Shown one piece after another: positions 1 through 5,506 of a stretch of DNA of 6,821 bases (position 1 is the first letter of the stretch; every line of letters starts with the position of its first letter). The notes under the pieces were generated by a model. It was not told the origin of the DNA. It made no database searches and saw only the letters and a list, made by a program, of their open reading frames with translations. The translations under genes were made by a program, and so were the position numbers. The DNA comes from Oscillospiraceae bacterium (GTDB taxonomy: Bacteria > Bacillota > Clostridia > Oscillospirales > Acutalibacteraceae): positions 1 to 6,821 of the forward strand of contig JAQWBK010000080.1 in assembly GCA_028706415.1 (NCBI GenBank). The letters are read 5' to 3'.

Positions 1-59
1 CTTTCGAGAGAACAACAGCTTGATGTTATAAACCGTACCTTCCATACCCACTATTAAAG

Positions 60-68
60 TGTTATAAT
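60..68 (+). promoter_or_regulatory. possible extended -10 promoter element in the left flank
   Basis: TGTTATAAT is a perfect extended -10 box (TGn followed by TATAAT at 63-68). The -35 position about 17 bases upstream (TTCCAT, 40-45) is a poor match, which extended -10 promoters tolerate. A transcript from here would run rightward through the inverted-repeat elements into the DUF1015 gene about 400 bases later, giving a long structured leader. The rest of 1-131 shows no gene I can support. A frame open from the left edge to a TAA at 55-57 could be the tail of an upstream gene but is too short to identify. The AT-rich motif could be chance. Confidence 0.3.
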
Positions 69-131
69 GATATCCGTAAATGAACTACCTTGCGGCCAGC
101 CGCGGGGTATCCAAAGCATACCGTTCATAAT

Positions 132-447
132 GGTCACCTCTAAAAACCTGTTTTGAACGGATTCCGAGCAGAATTTTTGTCGGGCAAGGAAAGCCGACGA
201 AGCAATGCTTTCCGCATTACGAGGAGGTTTGATACTAATATCCGACTAAAATATTGATAATGTTTCCGAGGATTTTTTGTATCGGGTAAGGCCGACGACG
301 CAGGCGGGCTGGCGCCCGGCAAGGAGGAGAACGAAGCCCGGTGCAAAAAAGACCGGAAAGATGTTAAGGCTTTAGTCGGATATTAGTATAAAGCAGTCCG
401 GCGGGAATTGTGCCGGAAGACGCCGGAAGGGGTTTTTAGAGGTGACC
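132..447. mobile_element. outer inverted-repeat element (MITE-like), interrupted by a second element
   Basis: A 17-bp sequence, GGTCACCTCTAAAAACC at 132-148, recurs as its exact reverse complement at 431-447, bounding 316 bases with no credible protein. Inside lies a second complete inverted-repeat element (232-389), so without it the outer element would be about 158 bases. The left part (about 162-227) resembles the core of the inner element: both have TTCCGAG, then GA plus a T-run, CGGG.AAGG, CCGACGA, and finally GAGGAGG or AAGGAGG. This suggests members of one non-autonomous repeat family, one inserted into the other. No transposase is encoded here, so mobility is inferred from structure alone. 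The ends read AGAGGTGACC outward, which resembles a Shine-Dalgarno site. The right end lies 31 bases before the DUF1015 start codon. Confidence 0.6.
232..389. mobile_element. inner 158-bp inverted-repeat element with 19-bp perfect ends
   Basis: ATACTAATATCCGACTAAA at 232-250 is matched exactly by its reverse complement at 371-389. Possible TA dinucleotide duplications (233-234 and 387-388) would fit insertion by an IS630/mariner-type enzyme, but this is only inference. The interior can fold further. Positions 273-286 pair with 337-350 over 14 bp with two G-T pairs, and CGGGC (305-309) pairs with GCCCG (314-318) around a four-base loop. The G-T pairs are pairs only in + strand RNA (G-U) and would be A-C mismatches in minus-strand RNA, which hints at a + strand folded transcript. 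There is no credible ORF. It could be a MITE, a REP-like repeat or a mobile structured RNA. Confidence 0.65.
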
Positions 448-478
448 TAAAAAATAACAGCAAGGGAATGGTTAATAA

Positions 479-1789
479 ATGGCTGAAATCCGTCCTTTTC
501 GCGCACTGAGATTTACACCCAAAGCCGGAAAAGCAGAGGAGGTGACCTGCCCCCCCTATGACATTATTGGCGAGGAACAGCGCAAGGGATTCCTGATGCA
601 AAATCCTCATAATATAATAAGGCTTGAGTTGCCCCGAGACGGAGCCGATCCGTACAAGCAGGCGGGCAAGGTGCTGAAAGGTTGGCTTGACAACGGCATT
701 TTGCGGCAAGATGATACCCCCGCCGTGTATGTATATGAAATACGGTTTACTCTTGAGCGGGACGGTGATAACCTCGGCACCCAGGATGAAAGCCGCAGCA
801 TTATGGGGTTAATCAGCCTTGTCAAGCTTGAAGAGTTTGAAAATGGCGTAGTCCTCCCCCATGAAGAAACCTTGTCCAAGGCAAAAACCGACCGTTTTAA
901 TCTGATGCAGGCGACAAATTGTAATTTCAGCTGCATCTATTCCCTCTACATGGACGAGGACGGGAAAGGTGAAATGCCGGATATCCCTGCTGTGATATCA
1001 AATATGCAGCCTATTTCCGAGATGACGGATGAAAATCTGCTGGAGCATCGCCTATGGGCGATAACCGACCCTGAGATTATCTCGGGCATACAGCGTAACA
1101 TGGCAGATACCCGCCTTTATATTGCAGACGGTCACCATCGGTATGAAACCGCACTCAACCATCGCAATGCTTTAAGAAGTCAGGGCACCCCCCAAGGCGC
1201 CGCTTCCGACTATGTTATGATGATGATGGTGGAAATGAACCACCCCGGTCTGGTTGTATTCCCCACCCACAGGCTGGTTCGAGGGCTTGAGAATTTCGAT
1301 GCCACCGCCCTAATCAAGGCAAGCGCACCCTATTTTGATGTGACCCAGAATATTGAGATTGCAGCCCTTAATGAAACGCTTGAGAAGGCATATATGGACG
1401 GCCGCCATGCATTCGGATTTTATACCGGCGGCGACTTCTTCACATTGATGACCCTTCGGGACCCATCCACCATGGATAAGCTTCTGCCTTCCCTCTCCCC
1501 TACATCGCGTTCACTGGATGTAACCATACTACATACTCTGGTGCTGGAACGGCTGATGGGGATAGATCGCGAAAACATGGCAAACCAACGCAATCTTACC
1601 TATACCCGAAGCTTATGTGATGTGCTTGGAGGGGTGGATAAGGGTGACTTCCAATGCGGCTTCATCCTTAATCCCACCCGTGTTTCGGAAATTCGGGATG
1701 TTGCGTCGGCGGGTGAAAAGATGCCACAAAAGTCAACATACTTTTATCCAAAGCTTATTACCGGACTTACCATGAATAAACTGGACTAA
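479..1789 (+). CDS. DUF1015 family protein (COG4198 type)
   Basis: This encodes a 436-residue soluble protein of the DUF1015 family, with no signal peptide or membrane segment. The start is ATG at 479, preceded by AAGGGA at 462-467 with an 11-base spacer. Recognisable family features in order are the N-terminal RPFRALRF and CPPYDII (residues 24-30), VLPHEETLSKAKTDR (125-139), YIADGHHRYETAL (214-226), VVFPTHRLV (259-267) and the C-terminal KSTYFYPKL (418-426). The length is normal and the frame intact. The biochemical function is unknown. The DGHHRYET segment resembles the phosphate-binding loop of ParB-fold, sulfiredoxin and archaeal ADP-dependent serine kinase proteins (GxHRYEA-type). I recall family members lying near serine biosynthesis genes in other Firmicutes, so a kinase-like or nucleotide-dependent role is possible but unproven. 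Here the gene appears to be a single-gene unit, preceded by repeats and followed by its own terminator. Confidence 0.93.
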   Translation: MAEIRPFRALRFTPKAGKAEEVTCPPYDIIGEEQRKGFLMQNPHNIIRLELPRDGADPYKQAGKVLKGWLDNGILRQDDTPAVYVYEIRFTLERDGDNLGTQDESRSIMGLISLVKLEEFENGVVLPHEETLSKAKTDRFNLMQATNCNFSCIYSLYMDEDGKGEMPDIPAVISNMQPISEMTDENLLEHRLWAITDPEIISGIQRNMADTRLYIADGHHRYETALNHRNALRSQGTPQGAASDYVMMMMVEMNHPGLVVFPTHRLVRGLENFDATALIKASAPYFDVTQNIEIAALNETLEKAYMDGRHAFGFYTGGDFFTLMTLRDPSTMDKLLPSLSPTSRSLDVTILHTLVLERLMGIDRENMANQRNLTYTRSLCDVLGGVDKGDFQCGFILNPTRVSEIRDVASAGEKMPQKSTYFYPKLITGLTMNKLD

Positions 1790-1809
1790 TACTGTTCTCA
1801 AGTAAAAAT

Positions 1810-1856
1810 AAAGACACCGTGCGCTGTGGGGGATTTACAGCCGGCACGGTGTCTTT
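1810..1856 (+). terminator. rho-independent terminator of the DUF1015 gene
   Basis: A 13-bp perfect stem pairs AAAGACACCGTGC (1810-1822) with GCACGGTGTCTTT (1844-1856). It is topped by an inner GCTGT/ACAGC stem (1823-1827 with 1837-1841), and the T-run continues to 1860. It begins about 20 bases after the DUF1015 stop codon, the expected place for ending that transcript. Confidence 0.9.
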
Positions 1857-1921
1857 TTTTAGGGGGTGAGAGTTCTGGATAAAATTGCAATTTGCGTGGT
1901 AACTTCGTTGATGTACAGTTT

Positions 1922-1962
1922 ATACTAATCACTCATTATATTTTCTAATGGGGGAATAGTAT
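1922..1962. repeat. 41-bp imperfect palindrome with ATACTA ends
   Basis: The 17-base arms at 1922-1938 and 1946-1962 are reverse complements with three differences, one of which still pairs as G-T. They enclose a seven-base loop. The ends read ATACTA and TAGTAT, the same terminal hexamer as the elements at 232-389 and 1980-2085. It may be a deletion remnant of the same repeat type. There is no T-run, so a terminator role is unlikely. Confidence 0.45.
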
Positions 1963-1979
1963 CACAATACCCGCTATTT

Positions 1980-2085
1980 ATACTAATCTCAATAATAAAA
2001 GCCGATAAAATGGAGCGATGCGTTCTTTAAAGAAGAACGCGTCTTGAGCGACAATTTTATCGATCCTTTTATTTGAGAGTAGTAT
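1980..2085. repeat. 106-bp hairpin element (MITE/REP-like)
   Basis: The left arm from 1980 (ATACTAATCTCAA, then ATAAAAG and CGATAAAAT) is matched by the reverse complement of the right arm ending at 2085 (ATACTACTCTCAA, ATAAAAG, CGATAAAAT). This gives an imperfect outer stem of about 30 bp. Inside, GCGTTCTT (2020-2027) pairs with AAGAACGC (2033-2040) around a five-base loop. The two stems are separated by an asymmetric internal loop in which GAGCGA occurs as a direct repeat (2013-2018 and 2046-2051). It ends three bases beyond the stop codon of the minus-strand peptide gene, so it may shape the 3' end of that transcript. No protein is encoded. Confidence 0.6.
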
Positions 2086-2088
2086 TAA

Positions 2089-2190
2089 CTAGCACTGGCC
2101 GCGTTCATCATCACAGCACAGAAGGATCAAGACAATTATGAACAGGATCCATGTGCAGTCCATGTCGCCAAACAGGTTCTTCAGACACAT
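2089..2190 (-). CDS. 33-residue cysteine-rich single-pass membrane peptide, probably sporulation-associated
   Basis: This short minus-strand gene is easily missed. It runs from ATG (2188-2190) to TAG (2089-2091) and encodes 33 residues: MCLKNLFGDMDCTW, then the hydrophobic run ILFIIVLILLCC, then a polar DDERGQC tail. There are five cysteines (residues 2, 12, 25, 26, 33). The pattern of a short polar N-terminus with Cys and Asp, one membrane-length hydrophobic run, then CC plus acidic residues resembles small clostridial peptides I associate with sporulation, but I cannot name a family. A strong Shine-Dalgarno site, AAAGGGGG, lies 8-9 bases before the ATG. A sigma-E-like promoter lies just upstream, with its start expected near 2217. 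The gene diverges from spoVAC. A longer overlapping minus-strand frame (2111-2365) lacks such signals. Confidence 0.65.
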   Translation of the reverse strand: MCLKNLFGDMDCTWILFIIVLILLCCDDERGQC

Positions 2191-2223
2191 ATGGTAGTGC
2201 CCCCTTTCCTTTTCTCTCATGCC

Positions 2224-2251
2224 ATTGTATGTAGGATAATAAAAGATGTTC
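2224..2251 (-). promoter_or_regulatory. sigma-E-like sporulation promoter for the small peptide gene
   Basis: Read on the minus strand, CATACAAT (2231-2224) matches the known sigma-E -10 consensus CATACANT at every position. GAACATC (2251-2245) matches the -35 consensus KMATATT at five of seven positions, with a 13-base spacer within the usual 13-15. Transcription would begin near 2217, leaving a leader of about 27 bases that contains the AAAGGGGG ribosome site. The -10 also nearly fits sigma-K (CATANNNTA, eight of nine), so mother-cell expression is the shared reading. Confidence 0.5.
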
Positions 2252-2267
2252 CGTTATTACTGAACTT

Positions 2268-2296
2268 GAATATTTGCATACATATCGGAAAAAATA
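2268..2296 (+). promoter_or_regulatory. candidate forespore (sigma-F/sigma-G type) promoter of spoVAC-spoVAD
   Basis: GAATA at 2268-2272 fits the sigma-G -35 (GHATR) fully and the sigma-F -35 (GYWTA) at four of five positions. After 14 bases, GGAAAAAATA (2287-2296) fits the sigma-F -10 pattern GGNRANANTW at every position. The spacer is one base short of the usual 15. A start near 2303 would leave a short leader with the spoVAC ribosome site. The A-rich run makes a chance match easier, but spoVA operons are known to be forespore-expressed. Confidence 0.35.
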
Positions 2297-2323
2297 CAAC
2301 AACAAACAGAAAGGGGCATGATT

Positions 2324-2770
2324 GTGGAAATGACCGGTCAAGAATTTCGGAAAATGAACCAGCAAACAGCACCTAAGTCTCCTATCTTGAAAAACTGTAT
2401 ATGGGCGTTCCTTGTGGGGGGGCTTATTTGCGTTATCGGGCAGATTATTACCGGATTTGTAATGAATGCGGGACTGGGAATTGAGGATGCCCGACTTATA
2501 GGTTCATCTACTTTGATTGCCGCCAGTGCCATACTGACAGCCTTTGATTTATATGACAATATTGCAAAGCACGCAGGGGCGGGCACCCTGGTTCCCATAA
2601 CCGGCTTTGCAAATTCAATAGTGGCTCCCGCAATCGAGTATAAGAGTGAGGGGCTTATATTGGGTTTGGCCGCAAAAATGTTTACCATAGCGGGACCTGT
2701 TTTGGTATACGGTATCACCGCCTCGATTATCTATGGGCTGATATTAAATCTTCTGACGTTGTTTAATTAA
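2324..2770 (+). CDS. spoVAC: stage V sporulation protein AC (SpoVAC)
   Basis: SpoVAC is an integral protein of the spore inner membrane. In Bacillus it belongs to the SpoVA channel that moves dipicolinic acid (DPA) into the forespore and out at germination, and it has been described as mechanosensitive. This copy has 148 residues, close to the family's roughly 150. Family signatures are WAFLVGGLICVIGQ (27-40), AGAGTLVPITGFANS (84-98) and EYKSEG (105-110), with hydrophobic segments near 25-45, 58-75 and 115-145. The ribosome site AAAGGGG (2310-2316) is only one base before the upstream ATG at 2318, so GTG at 2324 (seven-base spacer) is the better start; ATG at 2330 is a third option. spoVAD follows after 33 bases on the same strand. 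A forespore-type promoter candidate lies just upstream. Confidence 0.93.
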   Translation: MEMTGQEFRKMNQQTAPKSPILKNCIWAFLVGGLICVIGQIITGFVMNAGLGIEDARLIGSSTLIAASAILTAFDLYDNIAKHAGAGTLVPITGFANSIVAPAIEYKSEGLILGLAAKMFTIAGPVLVYGITASIIYGLILNLLTLFN

Positions 2771-2803
2771 TTTAAACTTTTTTGCTTGAAAGGACTGGTT
2801 AAG

Positions 2804-3820
2804 ATGCCTGAACGCAAAGGACAATATACGGTTATGCTGTCTGGTCGCCCAACCATTCTGGGTTATGCATCTGTGGCGGGCAAGCGCGAGGGTGAAGGCC
2901 CGCTTGGCAGAGGCTTTGATATGGTTTTTGAAGATACCTCCCTTGGGGAGAAATCGTGGGAGAAGGCAGAAAGTGCATTGCAGCGCGAAGCATTTACACG
3001 CGCTTTAAATAAAGCCGAAATATCTCCTTCACAGGTCAATTATTTATTTGCGGGAGATTTGCTCAATCAAAATATAGCCTCTACCTTTGGACTACGGGAA
3101 TTTGGTGTCCCTGTTTTGGGTCAGTACGGAGCCTGTTCCACCATGGCACAGACCTTATCCATGGCAGCCATATTCGTGGACAGCGGAGCGGCGGATATCT
3201 GCGGTGCCGTCACCTCCTCTCATTTTTGTTCGGCAGAAAGGCAGTTTCGCTTTCCTCTTGAATATGGCGGACAGCGCCCCCCAACAGCCCAGTGGACGGT
3301 AACCGGAGCCGGTTCGATCATTGTGGGCCTTGGGGGCAGCGGAGTGCGTATTGCCGATGTCACCATCGGATGTATCACCGACCTCGGGATTACCGACTCC
3401 AACAATATGGGGGCTGCAATGGCTCCCGCCGCCGCCGAAACCATTGCCGCATATTTAAAGGATACCGAGGCAAAACCCGATGACTTTGACCTGATAATAA
3501 CCGGCGATTTGGGTTCGGTGGGCAGTGACCTTCTGCGACAGCTCATGGAAAGAAAGAACTATCCTCTGGGTAGCAACTATACCGACTGCGGGCTGCTTAT
3601 ATACGATAGGGATAAACAGGATGTTCACGCCGGCGGTTCGGGCTGCGGCTGCTCGGCTTCGGTGCTTTGTTCTTATATTCTGGGCAAAATGGGGGCGGGC
3701 GAGCTTAAAAATGTGCTGTTCGTCGCCACCGGTGCTTTAATGTCCCCAACCTCTACCCAGCAGGGGGAGAGCATTCCCGGAATTGCCCATCTGGTGCATC
3801 TGGTCGCAATGGAACCATAA
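2804..3820 (+). CDS. spoVAD: stage V sporulation protein AD (SpoVAD), DPA-binding
   Basis: SpoVAD is a thiolase-fold protein on the outer face of the spore inner membrane. In B. subtilis it binds DPA directly and works with SpoVAC in DPA uptake during spore formation. From ATG at 2804 it has 338 residues, the same as the B. subtilis protein. An in-frame TTG at 2786 would add six residues, but AAAGGA (2789-2794) lies nine bases before the ATG and decides the start. Visible features are GRPTILGYASVAGKREGEGPLG (15-36), YGACSTMA (108-115, Cys111 where condensing enzymes carry the nucleophile), SGCGCSAS (279-286) and the C-terminal GESIPGIAHL (321-330). The gene is intact and soluble in appearance. 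It is the last gene of the pair: no spoVAE follows, and a two-way terminator begins about 75 bases after the stop. Confidence 0.96.
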   Translation: MPERKGQYTVMLSGRPTILGYASVAGKREGEGPLGRGFDMVFEDTSLGEKSWEKAESALQREAFTRALNKAEISPSQVNYLFAGDLLNQNIASTFGLREFGVPVLGQYGACSTMAQTLSMAAIFVDSGAADICGAVTSSHFCSAERQFRFPLEYGGQRPPTAQWTVTGAGSIIVGLGGSGVRIADVTIGCITDLGITDSNNMGAAMAPAAAETIAAYLKDTEAKPDDFDLIITGDLGSVGSDLLRQLMERKNYPLGSNYTDCGLLIYDRDKQDVHAGGSGCGCSASVLCSYILGKMGAGELKNVLFVATGALMSPTSTQQGESIPGIAHLVHLVAMEP

Positions 3821-3894
3821 CCCCCCCTTTGGTTCCTTTCGTGTTTTAATGAAACCATGTCTATTTAAATTGTTTTCCCCCTGTCTGGCGCACT

Positions 3895-3938
3895 AACAAA
3901 AAGCCCATCGGCAAAAAAATGCCGATGGGCTTTTTGTT
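3895..3938. terminator. bidirectional terminator between spoVAD and fabH
   Basis: A perfect 19-bp inverted repeat (3895-3913 with 3920-3938) has a loop of six A. The GC-rich part is GCCCATCGGCA. A T-run follows the stem on the + strand (3931-3935), and an A-run precedes it, giving a T-run on the minus strand. It can therefore stop both the spoVAD and fabH transcripts. It sits between the convergent stop codons, 17 bases beyond the fabH stop. The 11-mer ATACTAATCTC (3939-3949) directly beside it equals the first 11 bases of the hairpin element at 1980. Confidence 0.92.
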
Positions 3939-3954
3939 ATACTAATCTCTGCGT

Positions 3955-4932
3955 TTACAGCGTAACAACGGCAGAGCCCCATGTCAGCCCCCCTCCGAAG
4001 GCCGCCATTGCCAGTTTATCTCCCTTTTTTATCTTTCCGCTTTTTATACTGATATCCAGCGCAATCGGGATTGAGGATGCAGATGTATTCCCGAATTTTT
4101 CAAGGGTAACGATAAATTTATCCATATCAATATTAAATTTTCTTGCCGCAACACTGATTATTCGGAGGTTTGCCTGATGAGGAACAAACCAGTCAATCTG
4201 TTCGGCCGTAACCCCTGCCTTTTCCATCGCTTTTTCTAAAGCATAGGGCATAATCTTGACGGCATACTTAAAAACTTCCCCGCCGTTCATCCAGGCGGTA
4301 TGCTTTTTGCCATCCCGCTTTTCTATATCCTCAGGGGTAAAAAAGCAGGCCGGGCAGGTCAGATGTTTATATCCGGTTCCGTCAGAACCTATTTGAATAG
4401 AGAGTATTCCCCCCTCTTCAACCTCACTCAATACAAATGCACCCCCACCGTCACCAAAAAGCACACAGGTATTCCTGTCCTGCCAGTCGGTAATTTTCGA
4501 TAGGGTATCGGCGGCAATGATGAGAGCATTTTTAAAAAATCCGGTTTTTATATGCTGCTCTGCCATAGACATTGCATAGATCATGCCTGAGCAGGCCGCC
4601 GAAATATCAAAAGCTGTTGCATTAACCGCTCCGATGTTATTTTGCACAATACAGGCGGTTGATGGAAAGAACTGATCCGGAGTGACGGTGGATACGATGA
4701 TCAAATCCAGCTCCTCGGGCTTAATATTTGCATCCTCCAGCGCCCGCTTACCTGCCTGAGTTGCCAGATATGATGTGGGCATGTCGTCGGCTGCAATCCT
4801 TCTTTGGGATATTCCCGTTCTCTCTTTTATCCATTGGTCGCTGGTATCCACCATTTTTTCAAGTTCAAAGTTTGTAAGGATTTTTTCGGGCAGATAGCTG
4901 CCCACCCCTACTATTCCAACTTTTCTATACAT
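3955..4932 (-). CDS. fabH: beta-ketoacyl-ACP synthase III (FabH)
   Basis: FabH is the cytoplasmic initiating condensing enzyme of type II fatty acid synthesis; it joins an acyl-CoA primer to malonyl-ACP. The 325-residue protein is full length. The catalytic triad is visible as Cys114 (DISAACSG), His252 (VPHQANLRI) and Asn282 (FGNTSASS), with the closing GGGLTWGSAVV. Phe89 sits at the place of E. coli Phe87 in the primer pocket, which does not settle primer choice. It is the last gene of the minus-strand operon, 22 bases after the oxidoreductase gamma subunit. The stop codon of that gene abuts the ribosome site AGGAAGGA, which is about 14 bases from the ATG, longer than usual; an in-frame TAA just upstream excludes an earlier start. 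Placement with a VorB-type oxidoreductase suggests branched primers such as isobutyryl-CoA. No other fab genes are in view. Confidence 0.95.
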   Translation of the reverse strand: MYRKVGIVGVGSYLPEKILTNFELEKMVDTSDQWIKERTGISQRRIAADDMPTSYLATQAGKRALEDANIKPEELDLIIVSTVTPDQFFPSTACIVQNNIGAVNATAFDISAACSGMIYAMSMAEQHIKTGFFKNALIIAADTLSKITDWQDRNTCVLFGDGGGAFVLSEVEEGGILSIQIGSDGTGYKHLTCPACFFTPEDIEKRDGKKHTAWMNGGEVFKYAVKIMPYALEKAMEKAGVTAEQIDWFVPHQANLRIISVAARKFNIDMDKFIVTLEKFGNTSASSIPIALDISIKSGKIKKGDKLAMAAFGGGLTWGSAVVTL

Positions 4933-4954
4933 TATAATTAATCGTATCCTTCCT

Positions 4955-5506
4955 CTATTCGGTTTTTTGCCTTGCCAACTCCATTCCTGCCGTAAGAACC
5001 TTCATTTCCAGGGGTAAAAGACCCTCTTTCCCCTTTGGCAGGAAACTTATAACCGCCTCGGTCATGCTCTCGATTGACGGCAAGTCTAATACCGCCATAA
5101 GTGCGCCAATCATCACCATGTTTGAAAACTTTACATTTCCGGCTTCCATTGCAATTTTTGTTGCAGGTATTTTTATAACATTAATATCATGGCGATATTC
5201 TCTGTCTTTGACCTGATAGCTGTCAACAATCATGGTTTTGCCTGGTTTAACCAGGGGTTCAAATTTATCGGCGGCAGGGTGGCTCATTGCAATTAATACA
5301 TCGGGTTTGGAAACGATGGGTGAGGCAATATCGGAATCCGAAATAATCACATGGCAGTTTGCAAATCCTCCCCGCATTTCAGGCCCGTAAGATGGCAGCA
5401 TGGAGGCTTTTTTACCCTCTGTCATTCCGGCGAATGCAAGGGTTCTGCCGGCGGCAACAATTCCCTGACCGCCAAAGCCTGCAATAATAATATTTTCAGT
5501 CGACAT
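4955..5506 (-). CDS. 2-oxoacid:ferredoxin oxidoreductase, gamma subunit
   Basis: This is the gamma subunit (POR_gamma/KorC-type domain) of a cytoplasmic complex that decarboxylates a 2-oxoacid to acyl-CoA and passes electrons to ferredoxin. It has 183 residues, normal for a stand-alone gamma subunit. Signatures are GFGGQGIV (10-17), which begins the domain, and SYGPEMRGG (39-47). The second of two adjacent ATG codons (5506) is chosen because GGGGGTG lies 6-7 bases before it; the first, at 5509, would be too close. The ribosome site lies inside the end of the beta gene, and the two genes overlap by 11 bases, so translation is probably coupled. Subunit type is certain. Substrate (branched-chain 2-oxoacid versus 2-oxoglutarate) is inferred from the VorB-like alpha subunit. 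Confidence 0.92.
   Translation of the reverse strand: MSTENIIIAGFGGQGIVAAGRTLAFAGMTEGKKASMLPSYGPEMRGGFANCHVIISDSDIASPIVSKPDVLIAMSHPAADKFEPLVKPGKTMIVDSYQVKDREYRHDINVIKIPATKIAMEAGNVKFSNMVMIGALMAVLDLPSIESMTEAVISFLPKGKEGLLPLEMKVLTAGMELARQKTE

Noticed and set aside
1..57. Frame open from the left edge to TAA, 18 residues ending NRTFHTHY, as the tail of an upstream gene
   Set aside because: It is plausible in composition, but 18 residues are too few to identify or separate from chance.
84..346. Minus-strand frames across the repeat elements (for example 140-346 and a short frame starting at 128)
   Set aside because: They run through inverted repeats, have no family features and look like chance openings, despite a ribosome-site-like sequence in the repeat end.
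132..447. CRISPR array or riboswitch reading of the repeat region
   Set aside because: There are no regularly spaced direct repeats, and no known riboswitch core was recognised. The symmetry is that of inverted-repeat elements.
383..936. Minus-strand open frames 383-709 and 607-936
   Set aside because: They lie opposite the well-supported DUF1015 gene and have no recognisable protein character.
2111..2365. 84-residue minus-strand frame between the hairpin element and spoVAC
   Set aside because: It overlaps the spoVAC start and has no ribosome site. The 33-residue frame in another register has a ribosome site, a promoter and a coherent membrane-peptide pattern.
2191..2376. 61-residue + strand frame before spoVAC
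   Set aside because: It has no ribosome site, overlaps the spoVAC start in another frame and lies over the divergent promoters.
2338..2718. 126-residue minus-strand frame inside spoVAC
   Set aside because: It is the antisense shadow of a conserved gene, with no independent signal.
4300..4503. 67-residue + strand frame inside fabH
   Set aside because: It is the antisense shadow of a conserved catalytic gene.
2804..4932. Functional link between SpoVAD and FabH because both have the thiolase fold
   Set aside because: They are convergent, separated by a strong two-way terminator and belong to different transcripts, so shared fold alone does not imply a joint role.
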